Source: Hyalella azteca (Eukaryota; Arthropoda; Malacostraca; Amphipoda; Hyalellidae). Taken from it: a stretch of 64,000 nucleotides of DNA. Every line of letters starts with the position of its first letter. Position 1 is the stretch's first letter. Below, piece by piece: positions 44,041 to 55,464 of this stretch. The stretch is taken from contig NW_025930689.1 in assembly GCF_000764305.2 (NCBI RefSeq), forward strand, positions 188,204-252,203. The letters run 5' to 3'. The notes beneath the pieces were generated by a model, which was not told where the DNA came from, made no database searches, and saw only the letters and a list, made by a program, of their open reading frames with translations. The position numbers were made by a program, and so were the translations under genes.

Positions 44041-44953
44041 CTCACCTGCGGTATGGGACTTGACTGGAGACATTTAGACCCGGCAACAACAATATGCCAA
44101 ATTTAGTCACACACAGCATTGGAATTCAGGGATTTTGTAGGTTTGAATTCTAAATGCTTTTAAATAAATATGGCAACAGTTTGTGTCGTTTCATTGTTGC
44201 TGGCGCGTAGTGTGGTCACTGGTCACTGTGGTGTTTTGAGAGTGACATAAACCAATCAGAACTTGAGTTGCGCATACAGTGATATTTTTATAGCCATTCA
44301 TTTCTTGCTATGTCCTTAATGAGCCAGAATATACCATGTTTACTCTTGCAATTTTCCTAATCATGATTGCAATCTTGCACTTGACTCCTCCAATGACAAT
44401 GACAAAATTTTAAACCATTTGCAATCCCTTGGCCCAATTGAATTGTGCACTTTGCTTGACTCTAGTCGTACTAGGGTAAACGCGGTATATTCCGACACAT
44501 TAAGGACGCATCGAGAAATGAAAAACTATAAAAAAAACGTATGCGTTACGTAAGTTCTGTTGCCTTCACATGACTCTCAAAACACTTCACTACGCATCAG
44601 CAATGATGAAATGTCACAAAATGTTGCCATATTTATTAAAAAGCCTTTAGAATGGAAACCTACCAAATCCCTATATTCAGTCTCTCTTTGGATCTCAATA
44701 TTTTCCCACTAGATGGCCAAGATCTAGTGTTTTTTGCAGTATTTCGACACGCAAATGTATGACGTCACCATTTCAACCATCAATGAACGCATGGAACTAA
44801 AACAAAGCTTAATATAAAGGAAAAGCTGGAGAGGTGACGGAATTACCTACGATGTTGGAATATACCGCGTTTACCCTAAAGGAAAAGCTGGAGAGGTGAC
44901 GGACATGGAGACGGAATTACCTACGATGTCGAAATATACCGCGTTTACCCTAG
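44041..44953. mobile_element. Inverted-repeat element with GGGTAAACGCGGTATATTCC ends
   Basis: CTAGGGTAAACGCGGTATAT at 44471 and its reverse complement ending at 44953 bound one unit. A diverged inverted partner at about 44041-44350 carries GTCCTTAATGAGCCAGAATA vs the left unit's TCCGACACATTAAGGAC. At 44814-44953 about 60 bp ending ATACCGCGTTTACCCTA is directly duplicated. A fragment recurs at 41690. TA next to both ends fits a TA-target element. Confidence 0.6.
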
Positions 44954-45059
44954 TCAGTCTAGTGAAACAATTGCTTTTACCTGCATTTTTAGGAAAATTC
45001 TGCCCATCATTCCAAGTTGGTTCCAAATGTTTTACAAATTTGTCACTTAGGGTAGGCCA

Positions 45060-45265
45060 AGCATTGAAAACATCTGCCTTTAGGGCCGCAACTAGAGGTT
45101 TCCCGCCATTTCTGAAACCGCGAGATTTCCGTCAGCTGAATTACCTCCTATCCAAATGTTAACAAAAGTGCGATATCGAGCCGCGAGATTCCAAATATAT
45201 TGAAAATTCGTCATGTTGAAGCCGCGAGATTTCAGAAACAAATAGAAAAATTCCAATCCTGGGGT
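45060..45265 (-). repeat. Copy of the dispersed CCAATCxTGG/TAGATAGGAGGT repeat
   Basis: It shares GAATTACCTCCTATC, TGTTAACAAAAGTGC and AAAAATTCCAATCCTGG with copies at 31975-32165, 33885-33990, 39986-40190, 57045-57245 and 61600-61800. CCGCGAGATTTCAGAAACAA marks the inner end. It is too diverged to define termini. Confidence 0.6.
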
Positions 45266-45299
45266 AGGCCGCGTAGGGAAAGCAAGATTCACATATATT

Positions 45300-46990
45300 A
45301 ATAACTAGAAAAATTCCACTCCACTCCACTTTCCAGGTCTAAACTCTAAATTACAAACTGTAGTGTTCCATAACTTCTATTATTTATTAACAAAATAATA
45401 ATTAGGAAACTGCCCAGGCCAGTGTCCTCAAATCTTGCTAGAAAATTGTGGTTAGGTAAGTTTCGATTTGAAAATAGAATTTTCTAATAAATTCTGGTAA
45501 TTTCATTGCAGCATCTGGCAACTTCAGTATAAGTTTGTTGACAATTGACATAAGGTACGTAGTTAAGTTAAGGTCTCTTTAATTTTTTGTGCCTTGGCCC
45601 ATATTTAGTTAAAAAACAAAACTGTAAGAACCACTTGAAGTCTTGAACGCAGTAGGTACCTAATCATTATAAATCATACACTTTTACATATTAAATAAAG
45701 GTATACAAGCAAATGAGCATGGTTGAAATAAAATTATCTAGTATAAAAATAAGTATCACAATTACAAAAATTAACACGACACAATATATTTCTCCTAGGC
45801 TTTAACCCGTTATCCCCGGATTCTTTTGCGCAAAGTTTATTCAACGGCCCCGGGCCTCGGCTATTGGTGATTCAAGTTAACCAATCAGCAGGCTGAAATT
45901 TAAAGAATAATATATCTGAATTTTTGGAATACCTCAACTGATAACAACATCCAAAAATCTACTAAATTAATCCTAAAAATTATTGAATTTAACAATATTC
46001 AACTCCATGTCCTTTTATTTTGGTAGGATTATTCACATAGACCAATACGGCAATAGCCCGACAAGTTTGAGACCAGTTTTCGAGGAAACAGCCTGGGCCT
46101 GCAGTAGTTTTTCCACCCGTAAATTTTATTTCATTTCATTTGTTTCAGAAATAAACAGCGACATATCGTAATATCTAAGAGAGTTGCAACGTTCTATATT
46201 GTTTATCTTTGATAAAAGAAAAAAAATCACAGCTGCAACGCTTTAGATTTAGACAGAAATTTCGGGCTCACACGTTTAGTGGAAGTGCCCAGCGCATAAC
46301 TTCATCAACCCTGGAACGATCTTTGATGAAATTAGACGCAACTTTTGGACATGAATGCACCGCTACGTCTTTTGTCAAACTTTCTCTCGTCGGCTTGGTT
46401 TTTTATTTATTTGCAAAACTAATTTTTGCACAGGTGCTGATCGCTTACCATCATAAATTCAGAGTCAACTGGATGTTATTCATTCATGACTCAACAATAT
46501 CCATGCGCCGCCATGAGCATGGTTTAATTAACAGATTTTTAATATGCCAAATTAAATTTTGCTTGTTAAATACAGTTTTAATCAATAATAATAATACGTG
46601 GTGGAGAATTTAAGATTAGGCCAGGCTTTTTGAGATAGCGAAATCATGACCTAACCTTAACCAAGAAACAACTATCCTGACCTAGTAGCTTAACTTTATT
46701 TTCCCAATATTCTAAAAAAGTCTTCTCGATCTAAAAAGTAGCCTACTCCAAATTTTTAGCAATGTTAGCAGCGGCGCATTTATGTGGCAGATGTGTTGTA
46801 ATTTAAATTTCATCCAGAGTGTTTCAGAATTCATGTCCGGTTCAAAGAGTTGAGCAATTGCGTAAAAGGTATAAGGCTCTTATGTGATGAGTTTGGTAGA
46901 ATAAGCGCAAGAAAAGGGAACTTGCACCCAAGTTTCGAGAGTCCATATATTTAAGCAAATCCATGCGTCTCATCGCATCTACGCGCAGAT
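45300..46990. other. Intergenic region, no supported gene
   Basis: The longest frame (46209-46613, + strand, 134 codons) has no recognisable family and no coding-like composition, so I do not call it. The stretch is otherwise unremarkable AT-rich DNA. Confidence 0.45.
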
Positions 46991-46998
46991 AAACTTGT

Positions 46999-47755
46999 AA
47001 AGCCCCTTTCACACAGGGCAGTAAATACTGCCAGCGTCCGACGGTATTTACTGCCGAACCTTAGCGGACATACGAAATGTGCACTGCTGTTCACACACGA
47101 CGTCTTTTAACACGGCGTAGAATTTGACGCCTGACGCCCGCGTCTGTCCTGCTAAAACTGCGGCGGTAGATTTGCCGCGACAGTTTAGCTTGCTATGGTA
47201 TTCAATGTAATCTTTCACAGTGGGCGGTTTGTCACGCCGACGCCGCTACCTCTTGTGGTACAGACAATGGGTCGGCGAGGGTGTATGCAGCTCCAGCTAC
47301 TAAAAGAGGTTAGGATAATTAAACTCATTTCTTCTTGTTAATTAATGTAATGAGGAATGAATTAATTTTGTAATGACAAGTTGAAGTGAACAACAACTGA
47401 AGGTTGAAACATATTTTTATTTAAAAATGCACAACTTTTCAGGTTCAAGGATGAGTGCAGGGGACAACGAAAAGCTCATCATAGCTGTGGAAAAACACCC
47501 TGCTGTATGGGATACGGCCTGCAGCGAATATAAGGATAGGGTTAAAAAAGTCAATGCTTGGAAAGCTATTTGCACAGAGGTTGAGAAAAATTATGCATAA
47601 ATCGGAGATGACAGAGCAAAAATTGCGGAGAACAGAACTGCAAGACTGATAGATCCCAGCAGTAAAAAGCGCCTCGTGTGAAAGATTGTGCGGTTAGTAC
47701 TGCCGCGGCATTTTTGACGCGCGCAGTATCTACTGCCCTGTGTGAAAGGAGCTTT
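46999..47755 (+). mobile_element. Decayed PIF/Harbinger element
   Basis: Terminal inverted repeats of about 33 bp with two mismatches: left AAAGCCCCTTTCACACAGGG, right CCCTGTGTGAAAGGAGCTTT, continuing into GCAGTAAATACTGC-type sequence. TTTCACAC-rich ends fit Harbinger. Inside is a short MADF-type ORF (47451-47600), the accessory DNA-binding protein these elements encode; no transposase remains. An exact 3-bp target duplication is not clear. Confidence 0.75.
47451..47600 (+). pseudogene. MADF/Myb-like domain fragment of the Harbinger element
   Basis: A 49-residue frame contains EKLIIAVEKHPAVWDTACSE and VNAWKAICTEVEKNYA, the MADF (Adf-1-type) pattern of an aliphatic first helix, P-x-x-W-D, then W-x-x-I. 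It ends in a stop where the third helix should follow. An acceptor-like CTTTTCAG precedes it at 47434-47441, and MGRRGCMQLQLLKE plus a GTTAGG donor upstream (about 47268) could be its first exon. It is cargo of the transposon, not a host gene. Confidence 0.65.
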
Positions 47756-47829
47756 AGAAAAGCAGACTGGGTAACTAGTCTAGTGACTTACTAGTTTTTC
47801 CCGTGCATTTTTGCGGTCACTCCTGACTG

Positions 47830-48330
47830 ACGGATAAATGATCGTTATACTTGTGCGTGTGTATATGGCGATTAGTTGATTGATTGGTGAATAGTTGACG
47901 GATAATTGATCGATTGCGACGAACAATTGATCGTTTGTAGGAGGCGAATAGTCGATCGTATATATATGGCGAATAACTAATCATGTGCACATGGCGAATA
48001 AGTGATCACTCTCACGTGGCGAATAATTGATCGTATGTGTATGGCAAATAAATAATCGTGTGCATGAGGCGAATATGTGATCCGTTTCATGTGGCGAACA
48101 AGTGATCGAGCTCATGTGTCGAATAAGTTATCGTTTTCTTGTGACGAAAAAAATTACCTGTATGATTGATATAGCCTGCATGTGACTGATCGTTTGCATC
48201 TGGTGAATGTCGTTTGTTGGTCGTGTATGTGAGGCTCCGCTAATTTTGTTTATAGAGACCCAGGCGAATAAGTGATCGTTTTCTTGTTACGAAAAAATGA
48301 CCTGTATATAGCCTGATATAGCCTGCATGT
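47830..48330. repeat. Degenerate GGCGAATAAGTGATCG repeats
   Basis: About a dozen diverged units of roughly 30-35 bp contain GGCGAATA followed by A/GTGATCGT. A 110-bp segment (TTTTCTTGTGACGAAAAAA through GTCGTTTGTTGG) is repeated at 48130-48240 and 48270-48385. Confidence 0.65.
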
Positions 48331-48385
48331 GACTGATCGTTTGCATCTGGTGAATGTTGTATGTATGTCGTGTATGAGAGGCTCC

Positions 48386-49210
48386 GCAAATTTTGTTTAT
48401 AGAGCCCATTGCCCAATCTACTAGCGGAGGACGACGTCTGAGTTGCCCATCCTTTGGTGCGGAATTAAGATTAGAAGTCACCATAAAAATGAGGGCACCA
48501 TCACATGAGGGCAATAAGTGCTCTTTTCTATACTTGAATTTAGAACACATTTTAAAAATCAGTATAGCACATTCAATCAATCATTTTAATCAACGTGGAA
48601 ACTAATTAGCCATCTTTTCGATCAATATTTAGGGAATGCATTTAGATGAAAATTTATCTATGTTTTATCGTTCCGAAAATCTGTCTACGGCCTTATACAT
48701 AAAAATCCGAGCTGAGAATTAGACTTTCCTCAGTCGGACTCACAGAGCGTTAATTATTGTTAGAAGAAATGCAGTAATGAAGGTTTGGTCAATGCATTTA
48801 TACTCGTTCGATGTTTTATGAAAATTTGTGACAAATTCTCCATAAATTACAAAATTCCAAATTGTCATAGTTAGATAAAGTGTGGGTTGTTTTTTAACAC
48901 GTTTTTCTTAGCTTAGCTTCGCGTTTGTTTGTTTGTTTGTTTATTTGTTTGTTTGTTTGTTGTTAACATTGACAACGAAAATTAGCCCACTTCTGATTGT
49001 TCCAGAGATCTGAAATTCGGCATGCAGGCTATTTTTGCCTAACAATTTCAGATACAATCATAAAAACTTGCAATTAGAGGCCGAAATTAGTTTAATTGAG
49101 TAAAGTATATATATAGTATACGTATATATAGTATGACGTGCGGGCGCTCACGTTATAGACGAGCAGGCGCTAACGCTGCGTATCATCGATACGTACGTCA
49201 AGTCATACTT
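48386..49210. other. Intergenic AT-rich DNA with simple repeats
   Basis: A (GTTT)n run lies at 48925-48960 and TATATA runs at 49108-49130. No gene is seen. Confidence 0.45.
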
Positions 49211-49217
49211 AATCAAG

Positions 49218-49573
49218 TCTTAATCGTTTTTCTTGTGGACTAAAAAGTAGAAAATAAAATACTTAAAAAACTTTTTAAAAAACACGTTTTTCTTGTGGAC
49301 TAAAAAGTAGAAAATAAAATACTTAAAAAACTTTAAAAAAAAACACGTTTTTCGTGCGGACAAAAAAGTAGAAAATAAATTATGGTTCGCCCCAAAAAAA
49401 CGTGGGTCGGGCTGAACGTTCACCATCAAATTTCCAAAATTTGTGTGTTGTGTGCTTTTCGCTTCATAAATCTGCCCGACACACGTTTTTTTGGGGCGAA
49501 CCATAATTTATTTTCTACTTTTTTGTCCGCACGAAAAACGTGTTTTTTTTAAAAAGTTTTTTAAGTATTTTAT
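49218..49573. repeat. Tandem unit plus long hairpin
   Basis: A unit of about 66 bp with GTGGACTAAAAAGTAGAAAA is tandemly repeated at 49218-49345. From about 49311 to 49412 the sequence is the reverse complement of 49475-49573, including TTATGGTTCGCCCCAAAAAA vs TTTTTTGGGGCGAACCATAA. The loop is about 60 nt. It may be a foldback element or an inverted duplication. Confidence 0.8.
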
Positions 49574-49969
49574 TAATTTATACGCACAGTAAACTCTACT
49601 TTAGATTAGGAAATGACGGATTCGTTTCCACTTGTCATATGTACAAAGCATTTAGATCAAAGAAAACGCCAAAAGAGTCATTTTGTCTGCAGTGATAACT
49701 TATCGCGGTCCAGCTCCATCATCAGTACAAAAACTTCATTAATACGATTTTGACCAAAATAGGACCTACAAATAGCCTAAGGAATGCAAAACCGATTGGA
49801 TAGGTTTCAACGGTTTCAAGTGGATACGAACTCATAACATCGTTTACTCAGGTGACATCATAGTTTAAAGAAGGTGAGAGAGTACCACGGGTAGCTATCG
49901 CTATAAAAGTTTCACCACGATGGTATGCTGATAATCTATCCACCGCAGCTATTTATAACCGTCCAATTG

Positions 49970-50931
49970 TCAAACTCCGAAGAAGAGGATCAACAATGAT
50001 TGAACCGTAACCGATGAGTTGAGCTCTAGGTACATGAGCAGCCACTTAGAGTGCAACTTTCGAGGTGCTACTTCAAGATCCCGAATAAATTTATCGAACG
50101 GAACCTTTAAACGCGTGCTGCGTCTAAGCTTTACCAGGATTTCTAAGTAGAAGCTGAGCCAACTGCCACAACCAAACATGATTGAGGCTGCATCTTTCCA
50201 TCGCAGAAGACCCGGTGCGGTACTCAAATAGTAGCTCTATCGTCCCCTTGAAGCATTAACCCTGGTTACCTGGTAAGCATTGATAAAATTCTATCCTTTT
50301 CCTCTTCAAAAAGGTGAAAAGGAATTTCATTTTCCATTCTTAGAAGGTTCCATTCATCAGCATTATTATCTTTGTCCAGATGTACTACCAAACTAACTCT
50401 ACCAATTACATCGCCTTTCTTGATTCGTTGAAGTTTCGTTTCTCCATCGCCTGTACCCATACATCCACAAATTGTTTGTAAGCTTCAAGCGTCTTGTATG
50501 CCTTGAATTCCTGCAAGGTGTATTGGCTGACCACCAAACACCAAATAGTTTAGTAAATCACCGTGTTAAACGGGAGGCAGGCTTGCAAAATCTGCACGTC
50601 ACAGCTTTGCCAGCACTTCGTTGGCATCAATATCGTTAATGTCGAACAATTTTCGTAAATATCGGTCTCTCACTGAAGGAAGGAGTTTTTGACAACAGCC
50701 TAATCCTTTCTGCTTTGTTTTTTCATTCTCCATTGCTACCAAAACGTCCAAATGTGTAGGAACGAGAGAGTAAGCTGAGGCGCCTTTGTGATACAAAGAT
50801 GGCGGCGTAGCAACGCAGCTAACGTGGATACGCGGGAGCTTGGCGAGCCCGTACTCAAAGTTCGTTGATGCATCATTGCAAAACAAACAGTTTATGTATT
50901 TTTCAAAGTTCATCTTATTAACAAATAACAA
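49970..50931 (-). pseudogene. Decayed mobile-element protein fragment (YqaJ-associated N-terminal type)
   Basis: On the minus strand broken frames read GDLLNYLVFGG and then, after a shift, TLQEFKAYKTLEAYKQFV at about 50519-50460. Together these resemble the N-terminal region of SWIM/YqaJ-exonuclease-like proteins often amplified in invertebrate genomes (DI-x-NYL then L-K-A-Y-K-S-L-E-A-Y). Neighbouring open frames (50931-50599; 50460-50266; 50227-49970) may belong to the same dead gene, but I do not recognise them. Stops and frameshifts separate the parts. Confidence 0.4.
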
Positions 50932-51389
50932 TTAATCTATATTCTCGATGAATCGATACTGAACTTTTTTTCACCGCGAAATTGACAAATCTACACGGCA
51001 AACTGTTTAAACGTTGTTAAGGCGTCAGCAAACTTCATTTCTTTTATAAATGTTACGAACTTAGTTCAGTCGGAACTAATTGATGACAGATGTATTTTGG
51101 TGAGTGCTTTCAAAATAAATGGCTCCTAGCCGTGGAAAATTTAACCAATTTGCGGTAGCTATACGAAATACATAACGGTGTTATGTGCAGTAGCTATACG
51201 AAACACATTTTTGTGTCAGAAACTGGCGATCATTGTCGACGTAAAAACATTAGAAAAATTAAAATTTCACCAGAAAATACGTCAATTAATCTTATAATGA
51301 TTGATTCACATCTGCAAATGGACACGATCGCGTTCAATGCCAGTTTTTGCAACACTTCTCTTTAACTTCACTTCTTGTTTGTCTGTTTG

Positions 51390-52130
51390 TCTGCCTGCTA
51401 CAAATATTATAATCGATTTTTAACACACTTATACTTCTCCAATCGATCTGAAATTTTGCACACTTGCGTAAAGTTGGAGACAATGCATGAATCAATTGAC
51501 AGAATAAATAATTTTAATAATAATTTTTTTTAATATTAAAAAAATTGAAAAAATAATTTGTCTGCTACAAATCTTATAATCGATATTTAACACACTTCTA
51601 GCTGCCCAATCTATCTGAAATTTTGCAGACTTGCGTAGAGTCGGAGACAATGCATGAATCAATTGACAGAATAAATAATTTTGAAAATTTAATTTCTTTT
51701 TGTGTATTAAAATAACTTAAAAATTATTTTTTTTAATATGCGAAATTAAAATTAGAAATTCATTGTAAATGTTTTACATTGGAGACACTGGATTTTTTAG
51801 AAGTGTTGTCTTTAAAAATTAATTTTTAAACGTATATTATTCTTATAACACTTCTCTTTAACTTCACTGCTTGTTTGTGTCTGTTTGCAACAAATCTTAG
51901 AATCGAAATTCAACGCACTTCTACTTATCCTATCGGTCTGAAATTTTGCACACTCGCGTTAAGTTGGAGACAATGCATTAATCAAATGATAAAATGAATA
52001 ATTTTAAAAATTAAATTTTTTGTTCAATATTAAAAAAATTGAAAAAAATAATTTTGTCAGCTACAAATCTTATAACTGATATTTTACAGGTTTTTACCTG
52101 TCCAATTGATCTGAAAATTTGCACGCTTGT
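51390..52130. repeat. Three tandem copies of a 200-bp repeat
   Basis: GATCTGAAATTTTGCACACT or close variants occur at about 51440, 51610, 51935 and 52105, each preceded by CTACAAATCTTATAATCGAT-type sequence and followed by GGAGACAATGCATGAATCAA and ATAAATAATTTT. Copies are diverged. The array leads directly into the foldback starting near 52140. Confidence 0.75.
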
Positions 52131-52139
52131 GTGAAGTCT

Positions 52140-53070
52140 TCAAGTCGGAGAGGGTGGATAGCTAGAGCTAGAGGTCAGCATAGCCCAAGTCCACAGTGCG
52201 ATTCATATACCTTCCCGGGGAGCGAAGCCGTGGGTAACAAAATTTACTCGTAAACAGGCCCTGGGCCCAACGCCAACCATCAGCATGCATTATCTACACA
52301 TAGCCTCAGATCAATGAGCTGTGAGTAACTCCGGCTAACAGTAAATCCACTTTGCACAACACAGCCACTGCTACACAGCGCCGGAGCACAACTGGCCGGA
52401 GCGCAACAGGCGGCGCAGGTTAGGTTAGGTTGGGTTACGTTACATTAGGAGTAGCTGTTGCGGTTGGGCCTGTTGCGCCCCGGCCAGTTGTGCTCCGGCG
52501 TCGGGCCTGTATGCGCTCCGGCCTGTGACTAAACGGCGCTGTTGTGGTGGGCGCTTTGTGTCTAAAGACGTGAAGATGCCCGGCTGCGTTACGCTCGGGA
52601 AGGTATATGGATCGCACTGTGGACTTTGGCTATGCTGACCTCTAGCTATCCACCCCCTTCCCGAGCGCAACACAGCTGGGCATCTTCACGGCTTTTGACA
52701 AAATTGACACAAAGTGCCCACCACAACAGTGCAGTTTAGTCACAGGCCGGAGCGCATAAAGGCCGGAGCACTACTGGCTGGAGTCGGAGTGCAGCAGGCC
52801 CTACCGCAACAGTTACTCCTAACGTAACTTAACCTAACCTAACCTAACCTGCGCCGCCTGTTGCGGTATAGGGCCTGTTGCGCTCCGGCCAGTTGTGCTC
52901 CGGCGCTGTGAAGCAGTGGCTGTGTTGTGCAAAGCGGATTTACTGTTAGCCGGAGTTACACACAGCTCATTGATCTGAGGCTATGTGTAGATATTGCATG
53001 CTGATGGTTGGCGTTGGGCCCAGGGCCTGTTTACGAGTCAATTTTGTTACCCACGGCTGCGCTCCCGTTA
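52140..53070. mobile_element. Nested palindromic element with TTAGG-type telomere-like runs
   Basis: The region is an inverted duplication. GGTGGATAGCTAGAG at 52150 pairs with its complement ending about 52655. Ends GAGCGAAGCCGTGGGTAACA (about 52220) and TGTTACCCACGGCTGCGCTC (about 53045) also pair, as do AGATCAATGAGCTGTG and CACAGCTCATTGATCT. Two internal runs, GGTTAGGTTAGGTT at about 52419 and AACCTAACCTAACCTAACCT at about 52826, are short interstitial arthropod-type telomere repeats in opposite orientations. No ORF with family similarity is visible. Confidence 0.75.
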
Positions 53071-53759
53071 CGACGGTGTTAGAGAAAGCATGAAACCTGT
53101 TTTTGAACGAAAGATTGCAATTATTGAAAGATGTTGGAGCATGATGCGTACAGTCAAGACAATTAGGATTAAAGTACGATATAATAAAATGAACGTGTGT
53201 CATATTACTATTGATTTGGATTTTCGGAAGACATGTAGGCTGTATCTTTATGTACTAGGTAGTAATTTTGTTTGAGCTGAAGATTATGCCAGGTTTGGCA
53301 AACGCACGACCTTCTCATTGCAGAATTTACGCAGTCAGCTGCGAGTCGAGGCAATAAACTGCTTCAAACATCCTAATATAAACCACTCGGTTGGCTTGTC
53401 GAATTCGAATGCCGAATGGAATTTAAAAAAATTAATAATAATCCGCCATGCAGTAGTAGTATGCTACTACTACAGTGGCAATTTATACCACTTTCTCTCT
53501 TTGCTTGAAGCTGATCTATTTTTAAAATAGTCGACGTTGTTTGATCGTTTATGCAATTGTAATTTTTTTCCATATATTAATTGCTCACGATAAGTCTTAC
53601 CGTATATAGAGAAAATTCCACTTTAATTGTATTTTAGGTACTATTTTCGAACGGTCGAACCATGCGTTTTTCATGTTCACTATGGCATTAAGATGGCGAT
53701 AAATTGATCCGAACAACATTGCAGTTAGACCGAAGCGGAACAGCAGAAGACTCATAAGT

Positions 53760-55080
53760 AGCGTCGCGAATCGGGGTGGATAGCTAGAGGTCAGCAATCA
53801 GCATAGCCCAAGTCAACAGTGCGATTCTTATACCTTCCCGAGCGTAATCCTGTCTGAGGGCATAGTAGCCTGCACTATAACATGCCCTTCATGCAAGTGA
53901 GTAAATAGGCCACCAAATAGCATCAAGCCATTGCAACAACAGCCGTGGACCGTGGAATCGTGGATCAAAGCGCCAAACTGCAGCGTGGCTGTACTTCACG
54001 CAGCCGGGCATCTTCACGGCTTTCAGTTTCAATCGAGAGTTCACAGTGAAAGGTGGTGCTAATTCTATTGAGACCAAATCTGCCGGCTTCCAAACGGTGT
54101 GTGTTCGTTAAATTTAACTAACTGAAAACTTTTGTCTCTTATACCCTTGAGAAGTGAATCTAAACCGCCACCCAGAAGACAAGAGAGGATACAGACCCCT
54201 GAATTCCCTGCTGAACTGATCATCAAATACCTCCAAGCCACCAACATGCTCAACAACATTTAATGCACCCTGAAGAATGCGGATTGGGGGCGCCAATACT
54301 CAAGACGGTGACGCGCCTCATCTTAACCAAGTAACCAAGTAAGTAAGTTCACGGCTTTCGACACAGAGCGCCCACCACAACAGCGCCGTTCAGTCACAGG
54401 CACTGTTGTTGGTTGTTATACTGTGCTCCGGGTCCGGTGTTTCACAGCACCGCACCGGAGCACAACTGGACTGGCTGGAGCGCAGCAGGCCCTACCTACA
54501 ACGCCTTACAAGGCTTACCCCGGCGGCCCAGCCCTACTCCTAAACCTAACCTAACGTAAGGCATTGTAGACTTGTAGGTAGGGCCTGTTGCACTCCAGCC
54601 AGTTATGCTCCAGCGCTGTGAAGCAGTGGCTGTGTTGGGCAAAGCGCCACCGAAAGTGGATTTACTGTTAGCTGGAGTGGTCTGCGGCTGTTGAGACTTA
54701 GGCCAATGTTACGAGTAAGAAGGGATGGTGTGGAATGTGTCAATGTGGAGTCAAAATCTGTTGAGCAGAGCCAGATTACGCATTGGGCATTGACTATTGG
54801 ATGTAGCGGTTTGTGGAGTAAGGCAGTGCTGACTTTAAGTTGTGGTGATACCTACTTACTGACTTACACTGTTACACACATACACTGTCACACACAGATA
54901 CAGTCACACTCACACTGTCACACAGCTCATTGATCTGACTCAGATCAATGAGCTCAGCCTCAGATCATCTGAGGCTATGTATAGATATTGCATGCTGATG
55001 GTTGGCATTGGGCCCAGGGCCTGTTTACAAGTAAATTTTGTTACCCATGGGCCATGGCTGCGCTCCCCTGAATCGCCTGG
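53760..55080. repeat. Rearranged pieces of the 52140-53070 element
   Basis: GGTGGATAGCTAGAGGTCAG (53776), CCGGGCATCTTCACGGCTTT (54004), CACCACAACAGCGCC (54370), CCTAACCTAACGTAAGG (54545), GCTGTGAAGCAGTGGCTGTG (54614) and GGCTATGTATAGATATTGCA (54972) all match parts of the palindrome to the left. It appears to be one or two older, broken copies. An AC(A)CTGTCACAC simple repeat lies at 54860-54925. Confidence 0.7.
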
Positions 55081-55173
55081 GCCTGGCCGCCATTGAGACG
55101 TTGACTCATTGTTAATTTGTTATTAGTCCAGAGTCTCCAGACTCTTCACTCTAGGTTTGACAGTTGGCCTGAC

Positions 55174-55368
55174 CATAGTGGCAAAGCAGAGAGTTTTTTA
55201 GACTCTCCCTCAAGTTCATTTTTGAGTCCTATAAGTAGACCAGTAAAGTATCCTGGAACTGGATACCTCATACCAGCATTATCATACTTAAGAAATTGGT
55301 TTAAATCTTGAGTAAATGAGGAAATTAAAAATGAACTGATTCTAAAAAAGCTCTTGTTTGCCACTATG
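55174..55368 (+). mobile_element. Intact hAT-like MITE with 8-bp target duplication
   Basis: CATAGTGGCAAAGCAGAGAG at the left and GAGCTCTTGTTTGCCACTATG-type sequence at the right form terminal inverted repeats of about 28 bp. GGCCTGAC at 55166-55173 and 55369-55376 is a perfect 8-bp target duplication, which is the hAT hallmark. The element is 195 bp and noncoding; three further copies are in the window (1-96, 41420-41609, 41846-42022). Confidence 0.9.
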
Positions 55369-55464
55369 GGCCTGACAGTTTACTTTACAGACGTGTAATA
55401 TATAAACTGAACAATTGTTAATATGATATATATTTCATTTAAAGCCTAAGCCCTAAGCCTTAGC

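Noticed and set aside
46209..46613. 134-codon plus-strand frame
   Set aside because: No family pattern. Start context and composition look like AT-rich noncoding DNA.
52419..52845. Chromosome end or true telomere
   Set aside because: The TTAGG runs are only three to four units long, point in opposite directions and lie inside a dispersed palindrome with a gene further along.
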